From SIG440 sp045591095 (lineage in GTDB: Bacteria > Bacillota > Clostridia > Monoglobales > Monoglobaceae): 35,774 bases of DNA. Shown one piece after another: positions 1 to 8,583 of this stretch (positions are counted from its first letter, which is position 1; each line of letters starts with the position of its first letter). The DNA lies in assembly GCA_045591095.1 (NCBI GenBank), contig JAZNSF010000033.1, forward strand, positions 1 through 35,774, given 5' to 3'. The position numbers were made by a program, and so were the translations under genes. The notes under the pieces were generated by a model, which was given only the letters and a program-made list of their open reading frames with translations, did no database searches and was not told the origin of the DNA.

Positions 1-16
1 CCTTTGGTCTTCCCAT
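1..16 (-). CDS. Start of an unidentified leftward gene (5 codons visible)
   Basis: On the minus strand an ATG at 16-14 begins a reading frame MGRPK that runs off the window edge. A purine-rich AAAAGGGG stretch lies about 10 bases upstream of it, a good ribosome binding site, and a TATACT -10-like box lies just before that. It follows the spoVAE terminator in the same direction, so it would be a separate transcription unit. Too little is visible to name it. Confidence 0.3.
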
Positions 17-52
17 TTCTTTCAACCCCTTTTCTTTAAGTATAGCATAAAA

Positions 53-88
53 AATGATGGCAGACACTTTTTTGTGTCTACCATCATT
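53..88 (-). terminator. Rho-independent terminator of the spoVA operon
   Basis: Inverted repeat with arms AATGATGG-AGACAC and GTGTCT-CCATCATT (one mismatch) around a six-base loop. Read on the minus strand it is followed by a TTTTT tract. It lies 25 bases downstream of the spoVAE stop codon, so it closes the spoVAC-AD-AE operon. Confidence 0.85.
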
Positions 89-112
89 ATATCACTTCAT
101 ATTTTCCGCCTT

Positions 113-466
113 TTATTTTTGCTTTGGGTCGAATATAAGTGCCATCAAAAGGGCAAAGAATATTGATGCAGCAATTCCGCCGGCAGCAGCAGCTGTACCG
201 CCTGTGAAGATGCCGATAAAGCCTTTTTCTGTTATACCTTTCATAACGCCTTTTGCTAAAGTATTGCCAAAGCCGATTATGGGGACGGTTGCGCCTGCAC
301 CCCCGATGTCGATTATTTTGTCATAAATGCCAAGCCCACCAAGGATTACGCCCGTCACGACAAACGTTACAAGGATACGTGCAGGGGTCATTTTTGTTTT
401 GTCAATCAGGATTTGGGCGATGGCGCAAATCAGACCACCTACCCAGAATGCGTTAAGATATTGCAT
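113..466 (-). CDS. spoVAE: Stage V sporulation protein AE (SpoVAE)
   Basis: Predicted 117-residue membrane protein, the usual length for SpoVAEb. SpoVA proteins form the inner-membrane channel that moves calcium-dipicolinate into the forespore and releases it at germination. Visible features are several hydrophobic segments, a glycine-rich GGAGATVPIIGFG motif similar to the GAGTIVPITGFA motif of the SpoVAC protein upstream, and an N-terminus MQYLNAFWVGGL typical of the family. The frame is open 19 codons further upstream, but the ATG at 466 has AAAGGA about eight bases ahead and fits the family start; the longer version would overlap spoVAD. It is the last gene of the operon. Confidence 0.93.
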   Translation of the reverse strand: MQYLNAFWVGGLICAIAQILIDKTKMTPARILVTFVVTGVILGGLGIYDKIIDIGGAGATVPIIGFGNTLAKGVMKGITEKGFIGIFTGGTAAAAGGIAASIFFALLMALIFDPKQK

Positions 467-491
467 GGTATCAGTCCTTTTATAGTAGTAT

Positions 492-1502
492 TTAAATTGC
501 TTCGATTGCCACTGCGTGGGCAACGGCGGGTATTGATTCGCCTTGCAAATTAGAGGTGGGGCTTAGGAGTGCACCGGTACCTATAAAGAGCAGTTTTTCA
601 AGTTTTTTTGCTTTAAAAAGGTCCATAATGTAGCCGCAGAGGGTTATCGCACCGCAGCCACAGCCGCTCCCGCCTGAGTGCATATCTTGCTTGTTTATAT
701 CAAACACCATAAGGCCGCAGTCGTTGTAATTTTGGGAAATGTCGAGGTTTAGCTCACGCAGGAGGTCTATCAGCACGGATTTACCCACTTTCCCTAAGTC
801 GCCCGTTAAAATAAGGTCATAGTAATCGGGTTTTCGGTCGGTGTCTTTAAGGTGAGTTGCCAAGGTTTCGGCTGCGGCGGGGGCCATGGCGGCGCCCATA
901 TTGTTGGCGTCCTTGATGCCGGCATCTACGATTTTTCCGACAGTGAAGTGGGTTACGCCTATGCCCTCGGGATTATCTGAGAGAATTACAGCACCCGAGC
1001 CGGTGACAGTCCATTGGGCTGTTGGGGGGCGCTGACCACCGTACTCTAAGGGGAAACGGTACTGACGTTCGGCGGTGCAGAAGTGGCTGGATGTAACTGC
1101 CGCGGTGGTGCTTGCGTATCCACCGTCAATCATACTAGCGGCAAGACCCAGACTCTCGGCCATAGTGGAGCAAGCGCCATAGACCCCAAGGAAAGGCACG
1201 CCGAAGTCGCGGAATGCAAACGTCGAGCTTGTGCATTGGTTGAGCAGGTCGCCGGCAAAGAGATAGTCAAGCTTTGATACGTCGACCTTTGCCTTTTCGA
1301 CCGCACGGGCGAGGGCGGTTTTTTGCATTTTGCTTTCGGTTTTCTCCCAGGAGTCTTCGCCCCATTCGGCATCGGTCATAATTTTATCATAGTATGCTGA
1401 AAGAGGCCCTTCACCTTCTTTTTTGCCGGCAACGGATGCACAAGCAAGGACAGTTGGCGGGTTTTGGAATTTAATTGTCTGGTTGCCGATTTTTTTGTTC
1501 AT
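492..1502 (-). CDS. spoVAD: Stage V sporulation protein AD (SpoVAD)
   Basis: Predicted 336-residue protein of the SpoVAD family, which has a thiolase/ketoacyl-synthase-like fold and is known in Bacillus to bind dipicolinic acid as the cytosolic partner of the SpoVA channel. Sequence features that fit are the GVYGACSTMAESLGLAAS segment near the thiolase active-site position, SSHFCTAERQYRFP, and the late GSGCGCGA segment. The ATG at 1502 has an AAAGGAG ribosome binding site seven bases upstream. It sits 26 bases after spoVAC and about 25 bases before spoVAE, all in one direction, which is the minimal spoVAC-AD-AE order of Clostridia. Confidence 0.95.
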   Translation of the reverse strand: MNKKIGNQTIKFQNPPTVLACASVAGKKEGEGPLSAYYDKIMTDAEWGEDSWEKTESKMQKTALARAVEKAKVDVSKLDYLFAGDLLNQCTSSTFAFRDFGVPFLGVYGACSTMAESLGLAASMIDGGYASTTAAVTSSHFCTAERQYRFPLEYGGQRPPTAQWTVTGSGAVILSDNPEGIGVTHFTVGKIVDAGIKDANNMGAAMAPAAAETLATHLKDTDRKPDYYDLILTGDLGKVGKSVLIDLLRELNLDISQNYNDCGLMVFDINKQDMHSGGSGCGCGAITLCGYIMDLFKAKKLEKLLFIGTGALLSPTSNLQGESIPAVAHAVAIEAI

Positions 1503-1528
1503 AAGTCTACTCCTTTTGGTGTTGGGGG

Positions 1529-1975
1529 TTATAAGACCTGCAGAAGATAATATAAAATTCCCAAAATGATTGATGAGCTGATGCCGTAAACAAGGACCGG
1601 ACCTGCCACAACAAACATTTTTGCCGAAAGCCCGAGGACAAGGCCTTCGCGCTTAAATTCCATGGCGGGAGAGGTTATGGCGTTTGCAAAGCCTGTGATT
1701 GGTACGATTGTTCCGGCACCTGCGTATTTTGCAATTTTGTGATAGACGTTAAGGCCGGTAAGAAGCGAGCCGATAAACACCATTGTTATGGGGACGGCAG
1801 TTTTGACGGATTCAGAGTCTAAACCAAACACTGCCTGGTAAATGTACGAAAACGCCTGACCTACCGTGCAAATGGCGCCGCCTATTAAAAATGCAAAAAT
1901 TACGTCTTTTAAGATAGGGCTGCCAGGGGATTTTTTATTAATGTAGTCAGAATACTCCTGATTTGTATATTTCAT
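1529..1975 (-). CDS. spoVAC: Stage V sporulation protein AC (SpoVAC)
   Basis: Predicted 148-residue integral membrane protein, the normal family length. SpoVAC is part of the dipicolinate channel of the spore inner membrane and has been described as mechanosensitive in Bacillus. It has a short hydrophilic N-terminus, four or so hydrophobic segments and the motif AGAGTIVPITGFANAI, which resembles the motif in SpoVAE. AAAAGGAG lies about eight bases before the ATG. It is first in the operon, and a sigma-G-like promoter lies just upstream. Confidence 0.95.
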   Translation of the reverse strand: MKYTNQEYSDYINKKSPGSPILKDVIFAFLIGGAICTVGQAFSYIYQAVFGLDSESVKTAVPITMVFIGSLLTGLNVYHKIAKYAGAGTIVPITGFANAITSPAMEFKREGLVLGLSAKMFVVAGPVLVYGISSSIILGILYYLLQVL

Positions 1976-2006
1976 TTTTTGTTCTCCTTTTTGAGTCCTT
2001 TGGGAG

Positions 2007-2036
2007 TATTTTGTGTAAAGAAAGTAATTTTATTCA
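2007..2036 (-). promoter_or_regulatory. Possible sigma-G-type promoter of spoVAC-AD-AE
   Basis: On the minus strand TGAATA (2036-2031) is followed after 17 bases by CAAAATA (2013-2007). The Bacillus forespore sigma-G consensus is about TGAATA-N17/18-CATACTA, so the -35 box is exact and the -10 box matches five of seven. It lies about 30 bases before the spoVAC start, and spoVA is a sigma-G regulon member in Bacillus. The match is from reading alone, in AT-rich DNA. Confidence 0.45.
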
Positions 2037-2061
2037 TTTTTGCTTTTTTAACTTAAAGCTA

Positions 2062-2090
2062 TTGCAAAAAACAACAAAAAATAGTATAAT
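2062..2090 (+). promoter_or_regulatory. Sigma-A promoter of the miaB-mutSL-uvrA gene run
   Basis: TTGCAA at 2062-2067 and a perfect TATAAT at 2085-2090 are separated by exactly 17 bases. The promoter is about 35 bases upstream of miaB and is the only strong promoter I see ahead of the long plus-strand run. Confidence 0.8.
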
Positions 2091-2126
2091 GAGAATGGTA
2101 AATTGTTTGAATGGAGTGTTTGCGTG

Positions 2127-3530
2127 ATGGGAGTTGCATCCGAAAATTACCAGGCTCAGCAGGAGTTTCTGGATAAGATACAAATTGAAAATTCGCTTTC
2201 GGGAAAGATGCCGCTAGCATATGTTGAGACGTATGGTTGTGCGCAGAATGAAAATGATTCGGAGCGAATCCGCGGGATGCTTAGCGATATGGGTTATGGA
2301 TTTTGTGAAAGCGTTAAGGATGCCGATGTTGTGATTTATAACACCTGTGCTGTGCGTGAAAATGCGGAGCTTAAGGTTTTTGGGAACTTAGGCGCGCTTA
2401 AACATCTAAAGGAAAAACGTCCCGATATGCTGATTGGCGTGTGCGGTTGCATGATGCAGCAAGAGCATATTTCAGAAAGGATTCGGCAAAAATATAAGCA
2501 TGTTGATATGATTTTTGGGACGCATGCACTTTATAAATTTCCTGAAATTATGAATGAAGCAAGACAGGGCAAAAGAGCAATTTCGACCGAAAATTCGGAC
2601 GGCAGAATTGTTGAAGGGATAAGCACAAAACGTGAAACCGCGCCGCTGGCAAAGGTTTCGGTTATGTTTGGATGTAACAACTTTTGTTCGTACTGCGTTG
2701 TGCCGTATGTAAGAGGCAGGGAGCGGAGCCGACGCCCCGAGGATATCCTGGCGGAAATCCAAGAGGTTGCAAAGGCAGGATATAAAGAAGTCATGCTTCT
2801 TGGGCAGAATGTAAATTCTTACGGCAAGAACTTAAAAGACGAGGGGCTGACTTTTGCGGATCTTCTTAGAAAAGTGTGTGAGGTAGAAGGGATAGAGCGC
2901 GTTCGCTTTATGACGTCGCACCCAAAGGACATATCCGATGAGCTGATTGACGTTTTGGCAAGTGAGGGTAAAATCTGTAAGCAGTTGCATTTACCGGTGC
3001 AAAGCGGTTCGAGTAAGGTATTAAAGGATATGAACCGCAAGTATACACGGGAAGATTATCTTGACATTGTGCAAAAGGTGAGGACGAAAATCCCTGATGT
3101 GGTGCTGACTACCGATATAATTGTAGGGTTCCCTACAGAAACAAACGAGGATTTTGAAGAGACGCTTTCACTTCTTGAGGAAGTGAGGTATGATATGATA
3201 TTTTCGTTTATTTACTCAAAGCGCAAAGGGACGCCTGCGGCTGAGATGGAAATCTGCTTGACAGCGGAAGAAATACACAAAAATTTTGACCGCATGATTG
3301 AGGTGCAAAATCAAATTTCGTTTGAGAAAAATCAAAAGTATCTGGGTACGGTAGAAACTGTTTTGGTTGAAAGTATAAGCAAAACAAACAGTGAATTTTT
3401 AAGTGGCAGAACTGATGGCGGAAAGATTGTGAACTTTAAAGGTGATGAGTGCCTGATAGGGAAAATGATTGACGTAAGAATTATTGAGGCAAAGACCTGG
3501 TCTCTTGTCGGCGAAGTTTTGGATAAATAA
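2127..3530 (+). CDS. miaB: tRNA-2-methylthio-N6-dimethylallyladenosine synthase (MiaB)
   Basis: Radical-SAM methylthiotransferase that adds the methylthio group to i6A37 of tRNAs reading UNN codons, the step after MiaA (also encoded here). The N-terminal domain carries three cluster cysteines (YGC at residue 38, NTCAV, CGCMMQ), the radical-SAM motif CNNFCSYC has cysteines at 183, 187 and 190, and the C-terminus fits a TRAM RNA-binding domain. At about 467 residues it has the family length. Start choice: GGAG at 2113-2116 sits ten bases before ATG 2127 and seven before GTG 2124, and either is possible; a TTG at 2103 lacks a binding site. In Bacillus miaB (ymcB) also neighbours ymcA and mutS-mutL. 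Confidence 0.95.
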   Translation: MGVASENYQAQQEFLDKIQIENSLSGKMPLAYVETYGCAQNENDSERIRGMLSDMGYGFCESVKDADVVIYNTCAVRENAELKVFGNLGALKHLKEKRPDMLIGVCGCMMQQEHISERIRQKYKHVDMIFGTHALYKFPEIMNEARQGKRAISTENSDGRIVEGISTKRETAPLAKVSVMFGCNNFCSYCVVPYVRGRERSRRPEDILAEIQEVAKAGYKEVMLLGQNVNSYGKNLKDEGLTFADLLRKVCEVEGIERVRFMTSHPKDISDELIDVLASEGKICKQLHLPVQSGSSKVLKDMNRKYTREDYLDIVQKVRTKIPDVVLTTDIIVGFPTETNEDFEETLSLLEEVRYDMIFSFIYSKRKGTPAAEMEICLTAEEIHKNFDRMIEVQNQISFEKNQKYLGTVETVLVESISKTNSEFLSGRTDGGKIVNFKGDECLIGKMIDVRIIEAKTWSLVGEVLDK

Positions 3531-3547
3531 AAAAAGGGAGATATAAA

Positions 3548-3946
3548 ATGAGAAATCAGATAATTGATAAGGCACAAGAACTTGGAACTATGATTGCAGA
3601 AAGCACGGAGAGAGCAAGGATGACCGAGGCATCGGACAGAATGAATGAAAATGAGGAGGCCGTAGCGCTTCTTAGGACATACAACGAAAACCGCAAAAAA
3701 GCGGCAGATGGGTTAAGGGGGACTAACCCGAGCAAAGAAGAACTTAAGGAATATAAGGATTATGTTCAGGCAGAGTTTGAAAAGGTTGCAGCGAATAAGC
3801 TGATTGCAGAATATATCGAGGCCAGCCGCGAGTTTGACAATCTTGTAAATCAGGTTAATGCGGTTTTAAGCTACTTTATAACCGGACAAGAAACATCAGA
3901 AGGCGGATGCAGCGGCAATTGCTCAGGTTGCAGTAGTTGCCACTAA
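3548..3946 (+). CDS. YlbF/YmcA family protein with cysteine-rich tail
   Basis: Predicted 132-residue, mainly helical protein of the YlbF/YmcA family. In Bacillus YlbF, YmcA and YaaT form the Y-complex, which carries iron-sulfur clusters and directs RNase Y mRNA cleavage, affecting competence, sporulation and biofilm formation. The gene lies between miaB and mutS, where Bacillus has ymcA. The helical body is followed by a Gly/Ser linker and a tail GCSGNCSGCSSCH, with four cysteines spaced C-x3-C-x2-C-x2-C, which suggests metal or cluster binding. The start has GGGAG about eight bases upstream. I cannot decide between the YlbF and YmcA subfamilies, so no symbol is given. Confidence 0.85.
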   Translation: MRNQIIDKAQELGTMIAESTERARMTEASDRMNENEEAVALLRTYNENRKKAADGLRGTNPSKEELKEYKDYVQAEFEKVAANKLIAEYIEASREFDNLVNQVNAVLSYFITGQETSEGGCSGNCSGCSSCH

Positions 3947-3990
3947 CCAGGCAAAGATTAAGATAGACTATTTTGGGGAGGAAATCCACT

Positions 3991-6606
3991 ATGGCAGAAT
4001 TTACGCCGATGATGCGGCAGTATTTTGAAATTAAAGAGCAGTATAAAGATGAAATACTGATGTATCGTCTGGGAGATTTTTATGAGATGTTTTTTGATGA
4101 TGCGCTCACTGCTTCGAGAGTATTGGAAATTACCCTTACGGGCAGAGATTGCGGTCAGGAGGAACGTGCGCCCATGTGTGGCGTGCCTTTTCATGCTGTG
4201 GATTCTTATATTGCAAAACTGGTTGAAAACGGCTACAGTGTGGCGATTTGCGAGCAGGCGGAGGACCCGGCGCAGGCGAAAGGGATTGTAAGACGTGAGG
4301 TCATCAGGGTTGTGACGCCGGGGACAATTATGGATTCGAATGCTTTGGAAGACAGCAAAAACAACTATCTTGCAGCGGTATGCATAAATGGAAATAGAGC
4401 AGGCGTTGCTATGGTGGACATATCCACTGGCGAGGTATCGGCAAATGAGTTTGAGGGTGAGGATATTGAAATTTTGGTTTTTAATGAACTTTGTAGATTT
4501 TCGCCGTCAGAGATAATTTTTAACCCTGAAGCTTATCAGAAAACGCCCCTTTTAGGATATGTTGCAGAGCGCTTTGGATGCAGCGTCAGAAATTATCCGG
4601 ACAGGGCATTTGATATTGGACCGGCAAAGGAAATGGCAGAAAAAAGATTTAGTGGTAGTGACGGACTTTTGGGAATGACAGAAGGTATTTTGGCACTTTC
4701 GGCGCTGATTTCGTACTTGGACGAAACCCAAAAAGCAGAGCTTTCGAACCTTAAACAGGTAGAAGTAATTGATACTGATGAGTATATGGAACTTGATAAT
4801 TACAGCATAAGAAACCTGGAACTTTTAGAGACTATACGTAGTCAAAAGTCACGTGGAGGACTTTTGGGGATTTTAAATAAGACAAAAACACCTATGGGAG
4901 CGAGGCTTCTTCGCAAGTGGATAACGATGCCGCTTGCAAATTGCGCAAAGATTCAAAACCGCCACAAGGCTGTTGAGGAACTGGTATGTGAACCTTTGGT
5001 GCGTGAAGAGATTTCGAATGCTCTTAGTTCGGTACTGGATTTGGAGCGAATAATTTCGAAGATTACATATAGGACTGCAAATTGCCGTGACCTCTTGTCA
5101 ATCGCAGGGTCATTAGAAAAAATCCCTGAGATAAAAAGGCTTTTAGAGGGGTGCAGGTCGGGCGTTTTGAAGCAGCTTGCAAATGATACTGATGATTTGA
5201 CGGACGTGAGGATGATAATTGAAGAGGCCATAAACCCTGATGCGCCGATTTCGCTTAGGGAAGGGAATTTGATTCGTGACGGGTTTAGCGAAGAGATTGA
5301 CAGACGTCGCGATATTATGTCAAACGGCGTTAAGTGGATAAATGATTTTGCTGAAGAGGAAAAGGACAAGACGGGTATTCGTGTGATTAAGGTTGGATAT
5401 AACCGTGTGTTTGGTTATTATCTTGAAATCAGCAAGGCGAATACTGCCGAGGTCCCGGACTATTTCGTAAGAAAGCAGACTCTTTCTAACTGCGAAAGGT
5501 ATATTACACCCCAGATTAAAGAGGTTGAGGAGCAGATTGTCGAGGCGGAGAGCCAGATTGTTTCGATGGAATACGAGATGTTTTGTAAAATTCGCGATGC
5601 TGTGGCGGCTCAGGTTGCAAGGATTCAAAAGACCGCACACGCAATTGCAACTTGCGATGTTTTGTGTTCGTTCGCCTTTGTTGCAGAAAAAAATCGTTAT
5701 GTGAAGCCTGATATTAATATGTCTGACAAAATCGTTATAAAGGACGGCAGACATCCGGTGGTTGAAAACATAAATAAGGACAATGTGTTTATTCCAAATG
5801 ACGCAAAGCTTGACTGCGGCGAGGACCAGGTTTTGATAATTACCGGACCCAATATGGCCGGAAAATCAACGTATATGAGGCAGACGGCTTTGATTGTGCT
5901 TATGGCGCAGATGGGGTCGTTTGTGCCGGCATTGTCGGCTGAAATCGGGATAGTGGATAAGATTTTCACCCGTGTTGGCGCATCGGATGACCTTGCGGCA
6001 GGACAATCGACCTTTATGGTGGAGATGACCGAGGTCGCATATATTCTTGACAACGCAACCGAGAAGAGCCTGATAATCTTAGACGAAATCGGACGTGGGA
6101 CAAGCACTTATGATGGACTTAGCATTGCATGGTCGGTGGTTGAGCATATTGCCAACAAGAAAAAATGTGGTGCAAAGACCCTTTTTGCAACGCATTACCA
6201 CGAACTGACCGAGCTTGAAGATACAACTGAGAATGTTAAGAACTTTTGTATTGCTGTAAAGAAAAAGGGCGATGAAATTACGTTTCTCAGGAAAATTATA
6301 CGTGGTGGCGCTGATGGAAGCTATGGCGTTGAGGTTGCGGCGCTTGCAGGCGTGAAAAAAGATGTTATAAAACGTGCTAAGGTTATACTTAAAGAGCTTG
6401 AAGAAAGAGACGGAAAAAACGAAAAGGCAGCTGTGGCAAGCGTTTTGACGGAGGTGGAGCCTTTTGAGGATATGCAGCTGGGATTTGAGTTTGGGGAAGA
6501 AAATGAGGTCGTCAAGGACATAAAGGCTTTAAATCTTGACTCGATGACACCAATGGAAGCGCTTACAAAGCTTTATGCGTTAAAGGCTAAGGCTGAAAAT
6601 ATGTAG
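3991..6606 (+). CDS. mutS: DNA mismatch repair protein MutS
   Basis: Predicted 871-residue MutS, which recognises mismatches and recruits MutL. The N-terminal mismatch-binding domain contains the GDFYEMF motif (the Phe-x-Glu that contacts the mismatch), followed by the connector, lever and clamp domains. The C-terminal ATPase has Walker A GPNMAGKST at about residue 619, Walker B LIILDEIGRGTSTYDG and the FATHYHELTEL segment. The start is ATG 3991, with GGGGAGG nine bases upstream; an in-frame TTG 18 bases earlier overlaps that binding site and is unlikely. mutL follows 41 bases later, the standard mutSL pair. Confidence 0.97.
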   Translation: MAEFTPMMRQYFEIKEQYKDEILMYRLGDFYEMFFDDALTASRVLEITLTGRDCGQEERAPMCGVPFHAVDSYIAKLVENGYSVAICEQAEDPAQAKGIVRREVIRVVTPGTIMDSNALEDSKNNYLAAVCINGNRAGVAMVDISTGEVSANEFEGEDIEILVFNELCRFSPSEIIFNPEAYQKTPLLGYVAERFGCSVRNYPDRAFDIGPAKEMAEKRFSGSDGLLGMTEGILALSALISYLDETQKAELSNLKQVEVIDTDEYMELDNYSIRNLELLETIRSQKSRGGLLGILNKTKTPMGARLLRKWITMPLANCAKIQNRHKAVEELVCEPLVREEISNALSSVLDLERIISKITYRTANCRDLLSIAGSLEKIPEIKRLLEGCRSGVLKQLANDTDDLTDVRMIIEEAINPDAPISLREGNLIRDGFSEEIDRRRDIMSNGVKWINDFAEEEKDKTGIRVIKVGYNRVFGYYLEISKANTAEVPDYFVRKQTLSNCERYITPQIKEVEEQIVEAESQIVSMEYEMFCKIRDAVAAQVARIQKTAHAIATCDVLCSFAFVAEKNRYVKPDINMSDKIVIKDGRHPVVENINKDNVFIPNDAKLDCGEDQVLIITGPNMAGKSTYMRQTALIVLMAQMGSFVPALSAEIGIVDKIFTRVGASDDLAAGQSTFMVEMTEVAYILDNATEKSLIILDEIGRGTSTYDGLSIAWSVVEHIANKKKCGAKTLFATHYHELTELEDTTENVKNFCIAVKKKGDEITFLRKIIRGGADGSYGVEVAALAGVKKDVIKRAKVILKELEERDGKNEKAAVASVLTEVEPFEDMQLGFEFGEENEVVKDIKALNLDSMTPMEALTKLYALKAKAENM

Positions 6607-6647
6607 ACGGGTAGGTCTTGGAGCTACAAAAGGAGGCGAAACAAGAA

Positions 6648-8564
6648 ATGGCGGAAATAAAGGTTTTAACACGCGAGGTTGCGGACAAGATTGCGGCAGG
6701 CGAGGTGGTTGAAAGGCCATCGGCCGTAGTAAAGGAGCTTGTTGAAAATTCCATTGATGCAGGTGCAGATCGTATTACGGTAGAAGTGAAAAACGGCGGC
6801 ATAACATATATTTCTATCGCTGATAATGGCAGGGGAATCCCAAAAGACCAGCTTGAAACAGCATTCTTACGGCATGCGACAAGTAAGCTTCGGGATATAG
6901 ACGACCTTTTTGAAATTTCGACCATGGGGTTTCGCGGCGAGGCTCTTCCCAGCATTGCGGCGGTTGCAACGGTGAGAGTTGTTTCGCGCACCTCTGATGA
7001 GGACGAGGGAGCGTGCATGACAATAGAGCATGGCGTGGCATCTGAAAAGCAGGACATTGCCTGCAATGTGGGGACCACGATGGTTGTTGAAAATATTTTT
7101 GCAAATGTCCCTGCAAGGATGAAGTTTTTAAAAAAGGATGCAAGTGAGCTTTCATATATTACCGATATTTTGGGCAGGATTGCACTTTCGAAGCCTGAGA
7201 TTAGTTTTAGGTATATTGCAGACGGCAAGGAGTTTTTTTCGACCTCGGGCGACGGAAGTCTTAAAAATGCGATACTTAATATTTATGGCCTTGACCATGC
7301 AAAAAATATTTTTGAAGTTTCTTACAGCGAGCATGGAGTCCGTGTTTCGGGCGCTGTTGGCAAGACTGAGCTTGCCCGCGGTAACAGAACACGGCAGACC
7401 CTTTTTGTAAACGGCAGATATATCAAAAACCACGTAGTTTCCAAAGTTGTGGAAGAGGCTTACCGGAATATTCTTATGACGGGGAAGTTTCCGTTTTTTG
7501 TGCTGAACATTGAGATTTCGCCCCAATTGGTTGATGTAAATGTTCATCCCGCAAAAACCGAGATTAAGTTTGCCAACGAAAAAGAGGTGTACGGGATTGT
7601 CCATTGCGCGGTAAAAAATGCTCTTTACAGACCGTCAGGGACAGAGAAAAACGAAGAGAGAAGAGCAGAAAAAGTTGAAAACGCCTATCTGCCGAGGTTT
7701 GAGAATCAGCCTGACAGAAAAATCATAAAAGAGTTTTTGGAAAGGACAATTCCGGTCGAGAAGGAGATTTATAAAGGCGGGACAAATTCCTTTAAGGAAT
7801 CCAGAGATGCTACAGATAAATTGGCAGGGTTGGTCAGCGAAGCGCAGCTTTCGAAGAACAGGATAAGTGGAAATCTTTTGACCGTTGACGATTTGGACAG
7901 AACCCCTAAGAACACCCCCAATGAGGAGGTACAGCTTTCGCTGGATTTGGGCGATAGTGCCAGTGAAGAGGCTGATTTGACAGCATCGGTAAAAGTAATT
8001 GGGCAACTTTTCGATACATATATCATTGCCGAGCAAAATGACAAGATGTTTTTGATTGACCAGCATGCGGCACACGAGCGAAAACGGTTTGAGATGCTGA
8101 AAAACGATTATGAAGAAGGACGCATTTTTGCGCAAGTATTGCTTTCGCCCATTGTTTTGGACGTAGAGCCAAATGAACTCGAGACGATAAAGGACAACTT
8201 TGAGAGGCTTTCGGATATGGGATTTTTGATTGAGGAGTTTGGCAAAGGCAGTGTTATTATCCGCGAGACTCCTTATGCCGGTGACGAGGATGAAATTAAA
8301 AGCCTTGCAGGTGAAGTGATATCTGTTCTTAGTGAAGGTCGCCCGGTTGGACTTTTGTCGGTTGAAGAGCGGATTTTGGATATGGTTTCGTGCAAGTATG
8401 CCATCAAGGCAAATAAAAAGCTTAGCCTTTTGGAAATGGAAGGTATTGTGCGGGACACCTTAGAGCTTGAAAATAAGGGGATTACTACTTGCCCGCACGG
8501 AAGACCAATAAAAATTTCTTACTCCAAGCGAGAGATTGAAAAGAACTTTAAGAGAATTGTGTAA
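6648..8564 (+). CDS. mutL: DNA mismatch repair protein MutL (endonuclease type)
   Basis: Predicted 638-residue MutL. The N-terminal GHKL ATPase is recognisable from VADKIAAGEVVERP, ELVENSIDAGA, DNGRGI and GFRGEALPSI. The C-terminal domain has DQHAAHERKRFE from residue 471, an exact DQHA(x)2E(x)4E endonuclease motif, so this is the nicking type of MutL found in organisms without MutH. It also has CPHGRP near the end, another metal-site motif of this type. The start is ATG 6648 behind AGGAGG at 6631-6636; the frame is open ten codons earlier but that start has no good binding site and is not family-like. Confidence 0.97.
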   Translation: MAEIKVLTREVADKIAAGEVVERPSAVVKELVENSIDAGADRITVEVKNGGITYISIADNGRGIPKDQLETAFLRHATSKLRDIDDLFEISTMGFRGEALPSIAAVATVRVVSRTSDEDEGACMTIEHGVASEKQDIACNVGTTMVVENIFANVPARMKFLKKDASELSYITDILGRIALSKPEISFRYIADGKEFFSTSGDGSLKNAILNIYGLDHAKNIFEVSYSEHGVRVSGAVGKTELARGNRTRQTLFVNGRYIKNHVVSKVVEEAYRNILMTGKFPFFVLNIEISPQLVDVNVHPAKTEIKFANEKEVYGIVHCAVKNALYRPSGTEKNEERRAEKVENAYLPRFENQPDRKIIKEFLERTIPVEKEIYKGGTNSFKESRDATDKLAGLVSEAQLSKNRISGNLLTVDDLDRTPKNTPNEEVQLSLDLGDSASEEADLTASVKVIGQLFDTYIIAEQNDKMFLIDQHAAHERKRFEMLKNDYEEGRIFAQVLLSPIVLDVEPNELETIKDNFERLSDMGFLIEEFGKGSVIIRETPYAGDEDEIKSLAGEVISVLSEGRPVGLLSVEERILDMVSCKYAIKANKKLSLLEMEGIVRDTLELENKGITTCPHGRPIKISYSKREIEKNFKRIV

Positions 8565-8583
8565 GGGAGCGAGCTTTTGGGTT

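Noticed and set aside
1083..1372. Open frames inside spoVAD on both strands
   Set aside because: Shadows of the strongly conserved spoVAD frame, with no binding sites or family similarity.
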